64,000 nucleotides of DNA from Pseudeuparius sepicola (GCA_963920635.1 OY987300.1:79585899-79649898), one strand, 5' to 3'; counted from the first letter of the stretch, positions 44,201 through 54,464 are shown. The notes: generated from the sequence alone by a model not told the origin. Translations and numbers: made by a program.

Positions 44201-45333
44201 CACGGGCGTAGCCAGGATTTAGTTTTGGGGGGGGGGGTTTAGTTTGAGAAGTAAATAAAACAACAAAAATATACTTACATGAAATTTAATATCTATATAT
44301 TCATCCGAAAAACTACGACATATTTATAAAGTTCTTAACTTTAAATGAAATGGATAAATTAATTTCGTTCCTCTGCGCTAAATCTAAAACCATTAAAGAA
44401 GAAATCTTCGGCTTTTTCTTTTAAATATATCCACTACTTCATCTGCATGAATTTCTGTTCCATAGTGAATGTTCATTAGAGCCAAACCATTAAGTCTGTT
44501 TTCACTTGTAGTGTTTCGTAAATAGTTTTTCAGTCTCCTTAGGCTCGAGAAAGACCTTTCTGGGGTAGCAGTGGATACAGGAATGGTAGCCAAGATTTGT
44601 AGTAATGTGTAAATATTAGGATAAGGGTTTTTATCGCACGTATCTAGGCATTCCAAACTAGATTTCGGGGTAGGCAGTCTTTTTATCAGCTGCAAGGTAG
44701 CTGAAGCTTTGATAGCTAAATCCAAATTTGTTTCTTTATTAGAAACCCCTTGACCTTGACTACACCACTTTTTCCAGTAGTCCATACCTTTAAGTTTATC
44801 ACCCTTCCTTTTTTTCCCCTCAATTTTTCGACAGTAATAATGATTCACGTATATATCCTTAACAAGGTCATCGAATAACAGCGCACTAAAATTACTCACT
44901 TACACGGTACACTTAATTCTCTTCACTATTCGTTCACCACTTTTCACTTTTATTCGCTTCGAGTTCGCATGGAACAATACTGCCGTAAGCGCGGTCACGC
45001 GCCGCGGCGCCGCTTATATAGCAGCCCAGTAGCCGTCCAGAAACTTCCACGAACTTCCACAAAGTTCCGCTCATTTCGACCGAGGGGCGTGGCGAATAAT
45101 CGAGAAACAACGCAAAGTGTCCCTACAATACAAAATAGTTCGGCTGCAACTGCGTCTGCCTCTCGTCAAAAGATGGCGCTAGGCGCTACTATTACTACAT
45201 ATATTCAAACGTAATAATAATTTAACTCTTCACTCCTCGTATTTTTTCGGTATAATATTAGGTAATATTTTGCTTATTTCGGGGGGGGGGGGGGTTTGAA
45301 CCCCCGAAACCCCCCCCCTTGGCTACGCCCGTG
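44201..45333 (-). mobile_element. hAT element B, copy 3
   Basis: CACGGGCGTAGCCA termini with perfect 8-bp flanks AATGCCCA (44193-44200 and 45334-45341). It has the same internal structure as copy 1, including the leader with the TATATAAG box, and is almost the same length (1133 vs 1128). Confidence 0.93.
44393..44899 (-). pseudogene. hAT-B transposase C-terminal fragment
   Basis: Open over 168 codons like copy 1, with the ATPERSFSSLRR dimerisation motif, but the ATG used in copy 1 (MEGKK) is ATT here (IEGKK). The catalytic core is missing. It is probably not translated as such. Confidence 0.75.
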
Positions 45334-45594
45334 AATGCCCATGATATAGTGGTTTGTCACCATAACATATTGTGTTGGTGTTGGTCTAGGCACAGAATAA
45401 CTAATGCACTTGCTTATAAGTCTATGGTCTAGGTGCTTATTCCTATCCTCTGCGACCGAAACAATATAGTGGCGGGTGTCCCATTGTCGCAGCGTCCACC
45501 CAGCAGGCTGCCGCCGCGGCCCTTTTCATTTTCGGTCAAAATGTCAAAATCATCGTGAAGCCAAAACCGCGGACCGACCGAAGAGCCGTTGAAG

Positions 45595-48500
45595 ATGGCG
45601 CCGCGCGAGCCTAGGGGCGCGGAGAAGACGCGCCGCAGGAAGGGACACCGCCAGCACAAGGTGCGCTTCCACCACCAGTCCGGCAAGGCGCTGCCGCCGG
45701 GCCCGGCGACCAGGAAGTCGGCCCAGGACGTCCGCCCGCCCGAGAACTACGAAAGCCTGATACTCTATTACCTGACGAAGCTGAAGCGGCTGTTCTCTTC
45801 GGGGGGCGGTCACGAGAAGCCGCCGGTGGCGGCGGAAGAAGTCAGGCCCCAGCCGACGACTGGTGGCGAGGAGAACATCAAAGATAAGGTGAGCGATCTC
45901 GCGATCTCTAACTGCATCTATACTCCAGTCCGAATAAAATAGAAAGTAGGTCAGTCTTGCGCAATGCGGCATTCGGATCGATGATCAAAAACAGAGTTGC
46001 CAAACGTGGCATATAAAGCTTTCTTTCCACGTCGAAATATAACCCATAACCCAAGAACGGTAGACGCACAGGATTGCTCGATCGGGCAAATCTCTCCGCC
46101 GGCGTGACGTCACCGCTAGACTGCTATCTGCTAAGCGCGCCGGGAGCTACCGTTTAAAATATAGAAAGGGTGGGTTTTCTGTGTTTTTGAGCTACTTTTG
46201 CCAATCCTTTGATTTTTATACGCTATTAAGAGTACAGAGAACTTTTATTTTTTACTTAGAATGTATCAAGACTAAGGGATTAATTTATAAAATTGCCAAT
46301 ATATGGAATAACTGCATAGAAGAAAATTTCGAAAATAGTTATTTATGTACCAAGGCACTGAAGTTCAACTTTTTATGACTCCTGTGGAATTTAGTTGACG
46401 AGGCCTCTGGCTGAGGCAAATATAAAATATTATTATTATACAAAGTATTTTGAACGTTTGTAAGAAAATTAATATTAAAAATAATGTATGTCAAATTTTA
46501 GTTTCAATTTATTACGAGTATAATACTCTTAATAAATACTATGAAAATTATGTTTCACAAAAGGTTCGATAAAAGGCGCTTATAGGACTTGACATTTGGT
46601 TTTATTGCACCTGTACTGGTACACACTCTGTGTTGCCTGTTTTACATTGACAATTTCTTCATGAATTAATTCATGAAGTCACTTCAAGGGCAAATTATTA
46701 TAAAAAGTCGTGTATTACACTGGCAATTTCTTCATGAATTAATTCATGAATTTCTTCATGAAGTTACTTCACGAATTAGAGCATGTCCTATTTTCCGTCA
46801 AGTTTTGCGTGAACTTCAGGAGTACTAACATTGAAAATTTGAACACAAGGAAGGTTATATTTTGATACTAGTTTTGTTTGAGGCATTAGACGAGAAAGAG
46901 GAGAGTACATAGTTTTAAAGATAATATACTTAGATAAAAAGTATGTGAAATGTTACAATATGTTTTATTTATGTATTCCGCTGCCAAGGCACAGCTCCCT
47001 CATTCACGAAATAATCACAAAACTCCTCTTGGGCAGCAACGCAAGCATGTCTTGGTGAGCATATTTGGTAAGAAAGTCCAAATTGAAATATATAGTTTTT
47101 ACCAAGCTCTTCTAGGATGGAAGTAGGACATTCGGGTCTCAAAAATTATGTAATGTGCAACATGCCAATGTTATGGTTTGCACTTTTTCCACATTCAAAT
47201 TAATTTTTGTCAAAAAACTCTAAATCGTTTGGCTAAAATGCCAAATGCATTTTCAACTACTCTTCTTGCCAGATTTAATCTGTATTTAAAGAAGCTTTGG
47301 ATGAAGATGGAAAGGTTAATCTCTTTTACCTAGCAGTTCACTCTGTAAATCTCTTTCATAGTCATTTTCCGTAAAATGACGAGAACAAATATGACTGTTG
47401 TTAGGGTTGAAACTGTCCATTCTTTTACATCTTGCCACCCATGCTCTCCTAATCGTTTGTGAAACCATATCTTTTGACTTGGGGAAGGTATGGAACATAA
47501 TATTTTCGCCTGCTTTTTTTAAAGCGTAAGTTGTATTACAACCATAAACAGCAGACCTCGTTCCTGTCATAATGTATTCTAAATAAATAATAAAAATAAA
47601 GTATAGGGTAAAGTGTATTTAAAATGATAAAATATAAGTACCCATAATGGCACAAAACATTCGATATTAGAGAGATAATTTGACAAAATATATTAGTTCT
47701 TACGTTTTTAATACTAAGCAAGATGGTACTAATTTAGTATAAATATTCAATAATAGATTGAAAACTAAAAACCGGTTACATAAAATAAAGAAAACACAGT
47801 CAAAACCCGCGTCAAAACCCGCACCGCTGATGTACAAATAACACCGTTAGTCAAGCGCTGACGTCACACCCATCTGCCGACTGGCGAACATTACGCTTAC
47901 GAGATCGAGCAATGCTGTGCGTCTACCGTTCTTGCACTCTGAATAAAATAGAAAGTAGGTCAGTCTTGCGCAATGCGGCATTTGGATCGATGATCAAAAA
48001 CAGAGTTGCCAAACGTGGCATATAAAGCTTTCTTTCCACGTCGAAATATAACCCATAACCCGCGATTTCTGATCACTTGCCTCGTTGATATATGGCAACC
48101 TCGAATTCCAGGTTCTCCTTCTGTCAGCTCTAGCGGCTCTGATTGGCTCAAAGGCCGAGCGCGCCAAATATCTATTTTTAGAGGGTCCGCAATCCATGGG
48201 CGCATCACGTCGCGAATACCTTCTCCCGTGCATACTGAAAACCGCGGTTTTGCATTACGGCAGGGGGCGAGTGCTGTAGATTGTGCCACCTTATTTCGGA
48301 GTGTTTATTGCAATAATTATACGTTAAAAATGCAGGAAACTCCTTCATTTAGGCCATTTAGGGAATTTTAAACAATATGGGGACGCCCATGGTGGCTTTC
48401 ATAGAAATAATCGGCGAATTTTATACTGCGCATGACTGACCTACTTTCTATTTTATCCAGACTGAAGTATATGTTATTACCTTTTTTTATCTAATGAGGT

Positions 48501-51500
48501 ACATACTTATCATTTTGTCTTTCCACTAAATGAAATGTTTGAAATAAATGTACAATAACGAAGAAAAGGTGTATTTTCGTGCAAATTATATTTGTAAAAT
48601 TAGCATGGTAAAGCGCTTTCGGCTACATAGCCATCATCAGTACCACATGTCAGGTGTGTACAGAAAATTGGAGCTACTGAGTTTAATACAGTTGTAAAAA
48701 GACTATGGAAATCCCATATCACACATTAAAATGTTAAAATGAACATCACAGCCATAAGCTTAACACATGTTTAACACATATTTACTTATTTATTTGTTTT
48801 TATTAAAAAAAAATCGTAAAAAAGTCTTGTACTTATATTTTTTGCCCCCCATGGAATTCTGAAAACCCGGCGCCACTGGAAACAATCATTAATATTTAAA
48901 CAATTATAAAAAACTTATTATTTCAAAACACTTTCAGTGTTTTGAAATAATTGTTCAATAGTTCAGAATAGTTATATCACAAAAGTTTTTTTATAACATT
49001 TTCATTATTGAAGTTTTATCAGTTAAAAAATGACTATGAATAATTCGCTCTTTACATATTTCACAAAGTGACTACTTTCTCATATCCCAAGCGCTAATTT
49101 TATGAAAACATTTAAAGTTTCGATAAAAAATAATGTAAAAATTTCGTTAGTTGATTAATTTGAAAAACAAACAATATAAATTCACAGTAATTTAACTGTA
49201 AATTATGTTTTACCAAAATATGACTGGCAATGAACACATATTCAGCCCATTTTTAAATACTCTACCTGTTTTATTACATCAAATTTAATCAGTAGATTTA
49301 AAAGCAATAAAAATTATCAATTAAATAATTTTCCTTCCATTGCAGGGCACGGCAATCCACGGCAGACTGGTCACCCCTAAACATAAAACATTATCAGTAC
49401 AAAAGATAATAGCAGATCTTCGTAAGATTTATTATCACAGATTTTCGAAGCTACACCAAAACGTCATGAAGTTCTTCAGTAGTTATTGCTGTAACTTCAT
49501 TGGAAATAAATTAAAAGTAAAAAAATATTTTTAAAAAAAGCTTTTATTTAAATGCGCTAAAAAGAATAAAATAATCTTTTCTTTTAAAACTTTTACTATC
49601 AACTTATAACGTCATTCCACAATTTATATGATATAAAAGCTTGTCGCGAGATTTAAGTAGTGGTATTTACTTAGTTTGAAAACTTAAATCTCGCGACAAG
49701 CTTTTATATCATATAAATTGTGGAATGACGTTATAAGTTGATAGTAAAAGTTTTAAAAGAAAAGATTATTTTATTCTTTTTAGCGCATTTAAATAAAAGC
49801 TTTTTTTAAAAATATTTTTTTACTTTTAATTTATTTTGTAATTTTTAGTTTGGCCAGGTGTCTGAGTCTATTCATCTCAGTTAACGCATCATTGTTGCAA
49901 GGTCGTTTGCCGGTTAGTTTAGAACAGTCTAGCTCTTCAATGAGGAGACCTTCTAATGACCATCTTGGGTGTTCCGCCATGTTGGATTTAGAATGACGTC
50001 ACACATATAATCATGCATTGTCATCCAAATTAAACGTGTGTACAAAATTTCAGCTCGATCGGTTGAAATTTAACTAGTCCGCCATCTTGAGTGTTCCGCC
50101 ATGTTGGATTTAGAATGACGTCACACATATAATCATGCATTGTCATCCAAATTAAACGCGTGTACAAAATTTCAGCTCGATCGGTTGAAATTTAACTAGT
50201 CCGCCATCTTGGGTGATCCGCCATGTTGGATTTAGAATGACGTCACACATATAATCATGCATTGTCATCCAAATTAAACGTGTGTAAAATTTCAGCTCGA
50301 TCGGTTGAAGATATCTGCTTCAAAATTGAGTTGCAAGATTCCACCCGAACAAATTACATACATACATACATACATTGCAAGTTAAATAAAAGCTTTTAAA
50401 AAAATGATCTAGTCTACACTAATATCGATATATTACAAACCTTCCGCAACATATTTTATGCAAATACACGCACATTAACTCCATTTTGAATCCCATATTG
50501 ACACTGTTAAGCTACAAGTACCAAACTCCACTTTTAGTTACTTACAACCCAAGATATTGAAAAAACTAAAATACAATATTTTTTATCGCTCTTCTATAAT
50601 TTAGTTTTTAAGATAAGGTTGCCACCACCTATTTAAAAACACATCTAACATGACTGACATGTAAACAACCTCAGACTTAAACAACACCACATCCTTGTCT
50701 AGTAACGAAAGTTATTCAACAACTTGTTAGTATGGAGAGTTCGGGGATAGATGGCGCTGTCAGCCAGAAATGTTTTGTTGATTATTTTATATCCGAGGTC
50801 CGAGTACTCCAAAAACTCCAACTCTTTTTCTTCTGACATCGCCACATGTCTGTGAACTCCCTATACTAACCAGTGGTTAGCAGACAGACCAGGTGACAAA
50901 TATGCATAGCCATGTGCCATGTTGAAAAGTATAACATGGGACAAATGAAGTACTGCCATACAATAAGTTATAAAACTGCCATCATTGATGGAGTAACTGT
51001 AATTTCGGAATGGATGACTCCATTCCCTCAAAAAAAGGGACGAAAGTTCCGCCCTATAGCTATCCTTGTTTGTCAGCGCTGAGTGCAGTGCATGGCTATC
51101 GGCCTTCCAATTTTATTACGATGAATTTTGTTTAAAATAATTTATACAACATGTGTTAAGCTTATGGCTGTGATGTTCATTTTAACATTTTAATGTGTGA
51201 CATGGGATTTCCATCGTCTTTTTACAACTGTATTAAACACAGTAGCTCCAATTTTCTGTACACACCTGACATGTGGTACTGATGATGGCTATGTAGCCGA
51301 AAGCGCTTTACCATGCTAATTTTACGAATATAATTTGCACGAAAATACACCTTTTCTTCGCTATTAACATTTACGTGCACACAGCCGAAATCATTTTAAT
51401 AAATGTATAAAGCTGCTGTGTCAAATGATATCTCTGAAAGAGTTACCTCAGTCACAACCTTCTCAAGCATAACAAGCCCTGTCATCTGCACTTTGGCTTA

Positions 51501-54416
51501 GCTTATATTTTCTAATAAATGTTCAACCCTCTTTTTAATTAGGTATAATTAGATACATTTGTGAACTTTGTTTCATAATAATTGGGTACCTAAGTGAGTA
51601 GGTTGTACGCTGGACGCTGGTTGTACGTTTGAATAACAGACAATAAAAGCAGTAAACGGCAGTAACAAGTAATAAAAATATACACAGAAGTATAAGTATT
51701 TATAATAATATAAAGTACGATTCCTGGTGTGGACAGGTACATTGGCGACAAATAATATAGTAAATTGCTTGATTTGCAAACTATAGTCCTCCTTACGGCA
51801 GAATGCGTGCGACGTAAGGGGGAAGAACTCGCAAATATTATAGAATTAGTCACAGTTCAGGGGCGTAGCTCAATTTTGTGTAACTCACTGACCTAATTTT
51901 CATACAATTTTTATTTAATTTATTGTTAATATTATTCTTAACGGTGATGCCTTAGACTATGGAGGAAGGCAAACCCTTATAACATTGGCAATTATTTCTC
52001 ATGCTTGAGAATGCAACGTTCTTCCCTGTTTACTCATTTTGCGCACGTTAACTCCCGAACATACGAAACGACACTGAGCTTGCCAGCGGCCTAAAAAAAT
52101 GAGGTCTCTATGGTAGCCCAAATACGCAGTTCAGTTCAAACATCCACAAGCACTACCATAAACAATGCTACCAAAATACAACATAAACCGTCACACTTCA
52201 TCTTCAAATTCAAAGCATCGTTGTCGGATTGGACAAAAATCTCAGAAAAATAAACCAAACATAGTCAATAAGAAGGGTGAATACCTAGTTACGTGATAGA
52301 TAATGATAATTCATATGCCTGTGCAACGATTGATCAAACGAATATAATAGTATGTTTGTTTTCCATAAAAATGTATTATACAACATAATATTAACCATAT
52401 TTTAACTAGCACTATACTAAAATCGAGTAACTCTTACGCCTGGCGTAAACAAGAGCACGTGCGTTGAGATATTCGCCAGAGCCGCACTCAGGCACGACCT
52501 TTATTTAATTTTAGTTTTACAACTGTTTACATCAAAATATTTCAGAAAAAAATACTGGCTTAAGACCTAATTAATGTACATGGTGTCCAGATTTGGTTGT
52601 AAATGCGGGGTATCTCGGTTATTTTTAGAGCCTAATATACAGTGTGTCCACGGATGGACTTAATGATATACTTGTAATTCTTTTTTATTTTCAATTCTTC
52701 GAAAAAAGTCATTCTCCATAAAAAAGTCTGCTTGTTCTTAAAATAAAATTGGGATGGAAAGAGTTGGCATTACTTATACCGGGTGACCAGAAAATTAAAG
52801 AAACGTTAATTAGCATAAGAGTAAATTACCTCTATTTGTAGAGATAATGAAAAAAGTTATAAAGAAAATTGCTCAGCGTGGTAAGCTTAAGTATACAAAA
52901 TTTCAAAGCGTTAGGTTACTTCGATTTTTATATTTTTTTCTTGTTTTTCTTGGATTAAATAATTTTCTGTAGGTAGTAAGACAAAACTTATAAATAAAGG
53001 TGACTCAGAATAGGAAACTGTTTATGATGGAAATTTTTTTGGCAATCCTAGGCCCACTTTGCGTTTCCTCCAATATTTTCCAAAATGCAAAGTAGGCCTA
53101 GAATCGTAAAATTTTGTCATCATGCGCCGTTTTCCATTCTGGGGAAGTTTTCTTGAAACAGTTTTGTCGTACTATTTAAAGAAAACCATTTATTTGACAA
53201 AAAAAGGGAATACAGTCAAAAAATCAAAGTAGGCCTAACCTTTGAAATTTTGTACACACCACGCTGAGCAAATTTTCCACCTCGTCTTTCGTCTATTGCC
53301 ATACGAAGGCGTCCTGGGGCCACGTACTCTTTTTTTCCCTAAAAATTTACACTTTTTTCTGTAAATTTTACAGATTATTCTGTGAAATTCACACTTTTTT
53401 TCTGTAAAATTTACAGATTATTTTGTAAAATTTACACTTTTAAATCTGTAAATTTTACACTTTTTTCTGTAAAATTTACACTTTTTCTGTAAAATTTACA
53501 GATTATTCTGTAAAATTTACACTTTTTTCTGTAAAATTTACAGATTATTCTGTAAAATTTACAGATTATTCTGTAAAATTTACACTTTTAAATCTGTAAA
53601 TTTTACACTTTTTCTGTAAAATTTACAGATTATTCTGTAAAATTTACACTTTTTTACAGAAAAGAGCGTAAATAATCTGTAAATTTTACAGAAAAAAGTG
53701 TAAATCTTACAGAAAAAAGTGTAAAATTTACAAATTTAAAAGTGTAAATTTTACATAATAATCTGTAAATTTTACAGAAAAAAGTGTAAATTTTACAGAA
53801 TAATCTGTCAAATTTTACAGAATAATCTGTAAAATTTACAGAATAATCTGTAAAATTTACAGAAAAAAGTGTAAATTTTTAGGAAAAAAAATAGTACATG
53901 GCCCCAGGACGCCTTCGTATGCACATAAACAAAAATTCTGTAGAAACAAAACAGTGCGGTAGTGCAAGCCATTTGCCATTTCCTCAAGCCCGTGTCTGTC
54001 AAATCCTAACCTCAGTTTTCTGTCGCAATCTAACCTCATTTTTCCGACGACCTAACCGAACTCGAACGCGTTATTCGCAGGTGTTCAACGTCGTGTCGGC
54101 CGCCCTGGAGTACGGCCTGGCGAACAACGTGCTCGAGAAGCGCGGCGACTTCTTCACGCTGCGCACGCGCGGCGGCCAGCGCATTGCGGCGCGCGCGCCC
54201 ACGCCCGGCCCGCCGCCGCGGCGCGTCCCCAGCCGCTACTGCTCGCGCTGCAACTGCGCCAGCTGCGTGGTGGTGAAGCCGCCGGGCGGCGCGGCATGCG
54301 GCGGCGGCGGCGGCGCGGCGGCGCCCCACCAGCTGCGCCGGCAGGCGGCGCAGGGCTGCAGGTGTCCGAGGTGCGCGGGCGGACAGCAGCAACACCACCA
54401 CCACCCGCAGGTGTAG
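45595..54416 (+). CDS. H15-like winged-helix basic protein, paralogue of H15-A (here H15-B)
   Basis: Three exons are proposed: 45595-45888, 49346-49462 and 54081-54416, all phase 0, 248 residues (H15-A has 247). Exon 1 has a basic head (RRRKGHRQHKVRFHH) and NYESLILYYLTKLKRLFSS (helix 1). Exon 2 (39 codons; 40 in H15-A) has SVQKIIADLRKIYYHRFSKL (helix 2). Exon 3 has VFNVVSAALEYGLANNVLEK, RGDFFTLRT (helix 3 and wing), then a Gly/Ala/Cys-rich tail with CRCPR as in H15-A. The exon 2 donor (AAC/GTCATG) is weak. Without it exon 2 reads on to a stop at 49534 and gives a 161-residue form. Exons 1 and 3 are very GC-rich against AT-rich surroundings. An upstream ATG opens a five-codon frame (MSKSS, then TGA) 54 bases before the start. 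AATAAA is at 54459. The role is inferred as for H15-A. Confidence 0.65.
45933..46052. mobile_element. left 120 bp of a MITE, repeated at 47942
   Basis: AATAAAATAGAAAGTAGGTC...CGTCGAAATATAACCCATAACCC is nearly identical to the first 120 bases of the complete MITE at 47942-48456. The Harbinger element starts directly after it. Confidence 0.8.
46657..46750. repeat. two copies of a 20-22 bp perfect palindrome
   Basis: TTCATGAATTAATTCATGAA occurs at 46658-46677 and 46731-46750, followed by partial copies (TTTCTTCATGAAG, CTTCACGAATT). The position in the subterminal part of the Harbinger element suggests a transposase recognition repeat. Confidence 0.8.
46977..47311 (-). pseudogene. Harbinger nuclease (DDE_Tnp_4) C-terminal remnant
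   Basis: Minus-strand frames encode FKYRLNLARRVVENAFGILA followed by KRFRVF, the conserved RRVVENAFGIL block with the last catalytic Glu. After a frame break come LEELGKNYIFQFGL and HACVAAQEEFCDYFVNEGAV followed by PW, the usual C-terminus of these proteins. Stops and shifts separate the blocks. Confidence 0.8.
47316..47570 (-). pseudogene. THAP domain of the Harbinger element
   Basis: The 84-codon frame reads SAVYGCNTTY, MFHTFPKSK, TIRRAWVARCKR, NSHICSRHFTENDY: the THAP order C..C, FP, W, C..H. The first zinc-binding Cys (normally before AVYGC) is Ser. One of the four zinc ligands is therefore lost, and the domain is probably inactive. Confidence 0.75.
47942..48456. mobile_element. 515-bp MITE with ATAAAATAGAAAGTAGGTCA ends
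   Basis: The ends AATAAAATAGAAAGTAGGTC and its inverse (GACCTACTTTCTATTTTAT) delimit it; the similarity runs on to GTCA.GCGCA. The inside is non-coding although frames of ~120 codons exist on both strands. Its first 120 bases are repeated at 45933-46052. Confidence 0.8.
48557..48772 (-). mobile_element. Penelope-type terminal repeat (copy in minus orientation)
   Basis: About 215 bases are the inverse of 51145-51360: CGAAGAAAAGGTGTATTTTC, AGCATGGTAAAGCGCTTTCG, CACACCTGACATGTGG (inverse) and TGTTAAGCTTATGGCTG (inverse). It holds a hammerhead-like fold (48605-48646). Terminal repeats with hammerhead motifs are known from Penelope-like retroelements; no reverse transcriptase lies between the two copies. 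Confidence 0.6.
48605..48646 (-). ncRNA. hammerhead-ribozyme-like motif (copy 1)
   Basis: Read on the minus strand it is identical to the motif at 51273-51314: stem I GUGGUA/UACCAU, core CUGAUGA, stem II GGC/GCC, GAAA, and a two-pair stem III before the expected cleavage site. Confidence 0.6.
49504..49836. repeat. long inverted repeat, 155-bp arms, 23-bp spacer
   Basis: Arms 49504-49658 and 49682-49836 are reverse complements with no mismatch that I could find, apart from the outermost base or two. The left arm starts inside the last codons of the read-through form of H15-B exon 2 (NKLKVKKYF) and runs through its presumed 3' untranslated part. No TIR/target-duplication signature was seen, so it may be a local inverted duplication and not a transposon. 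A transcript across it would form a 155-bp dsRNA hairpin. Confidence 0.9.
49960..50325 (+). repeat. three tandem 122-bp units, each with a CRE octamer
   Basis: CCGCCATGTTGGATTTAGAA starts at 49974, 50096 and 50218, a period of 122. Each unit continues TGACGTCACACATATAATCA, TGCATTGTCATCCAAATTAA and TTTCAGCTCGATCGGTTGAA. TGACGTCA is the full CREB/CREM/ATF site. It lies in H15-B intron 2. Confidence 0.9.
50330..51140. other. H15-B intron 2, no recognisable feature
   Basis: AT-rich sequence with a short ACATACATACATACAT run near 50356-50373. No gene or further repeat was found. Confidence 0.4.
51145..51360 (+). mobile_element. Penelope-type terminal repeat (copy in plus orientation)
   Basis: Inverse of 48557-48772 with few differences. 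The two copies face each other across 2.4 kb that includes H15-B exon 2, the long hairpin and the CRE repeats. Confidence 0.6.
51273..51314 (+). ncRNA. hammerhead-ribozyme-like motif (copy 2)
   Basis: GUGGUA (51273-51278) pairs with UACCAU (51309-51314) as stem I. CUGAUGA at 51279-51285 and GAAA at 51299-51302 form the conserved core around stem II (GGC-UAUGUA-GCC). AG/CU makes a two-pair stem III, and the NUH site is CUU at 51306-51308. One extra U (51286) stands between the core and stem II. Short stem III type I hammerheads are known from Penelope-like elements, where they may act as dimers. Activity is not shown. Confidence 0.6.
51365..52760. other. H15-B intron 2, no recognisable gene
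   Basis: AT-rich sequence. A palindromic block GACGTAAGG / CCTTACG and a TTGTACGCTGGACGCTGGTT block lie near 51600-51815, but I find no coding sequence or element ends. Confidence 0.35.
52869..53275. mobile_element. fold-back relic
   Basis: ATTGCTCAGCGTGGTAAGCT at 52869 and AAAATTTCAAAGCGTTAGGT are matched in inverse by ACCTTTGAAATTTTGTACAC and CACGCTGAGCAAATTTTCC at 53238-53277. Internal inverse pairs (AGGCCTAGAATCGTAAAATT with GCAATCCTAGGCCCACTTTG) lie at its centre. The outer tips are not defined. Confidence 0.5.
53300..53921. mobile_element. fold-back element filled with a TGTAAATTTTACAG minisatellite
   Basis: The ends are CATACGAAGGCGTCCTGGGG and its inverse; the similarity continues to GCCA.GTACT. 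Between them, 53340-53880 consists of some 25 variants of the units TTTTTTCTGTAAAATTTACA and GATTATTCTGTAAAATTTAC. The second half is mostly the inverse of the first. The unit itself is palindromic (GTAAAATTTAC). Non-coding, in H15-B intron 2, ~160 bases before exon 3. Confidence 0.85.
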
Positions 54417-54458
54417 GATTAGTCGAGGCGCGCGTCATCCAGTTTGTAATGTCGAGAC

Positions 54459-54464
54459 AATAAA
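54459..54464 (+). terminator. polyadenylation signal of H15-B
   Basis: AATAAA 42 bases after the H15-B stop codon. Confidence 0.6.

Larger units (their letters stand above)
46053..47935 (-). mobile_element. PIF/Harbinger-like element with THAP domain
   Basis: The inverted ends are AAGAACGGTAGACGCACAG and, inverted from the right, the same, followed by ATTGCTCGATC on both sides. It encodes on the minus strand a THAP domain (47570-47316) and the end of a DDE_4-type nuclease (47311-46977). Left of these are palindromes TTCATGAATTAATTCATGAA (46657 and 46731) that could be binding sites. The middle of the transposase is deleted. TGACGTCA octamers lie near both ends (46106, 47858). No clear 3-bp target duplication was found. 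Confidence 0.75.

Noticed and set aside
48006..48371. 121-codon frame in the MITE at 47942
   Set aside because: Frames of similar length lie on both strands, start and stop in the MITE, and have no motif.
53340..53880. Possible CRISPR or satellite locus
   Set aside because: The repeats are variants of one AT-rich palindromic unit, inverted halfway and bounded by element tips; a minisatellite in a fold-back fits better.
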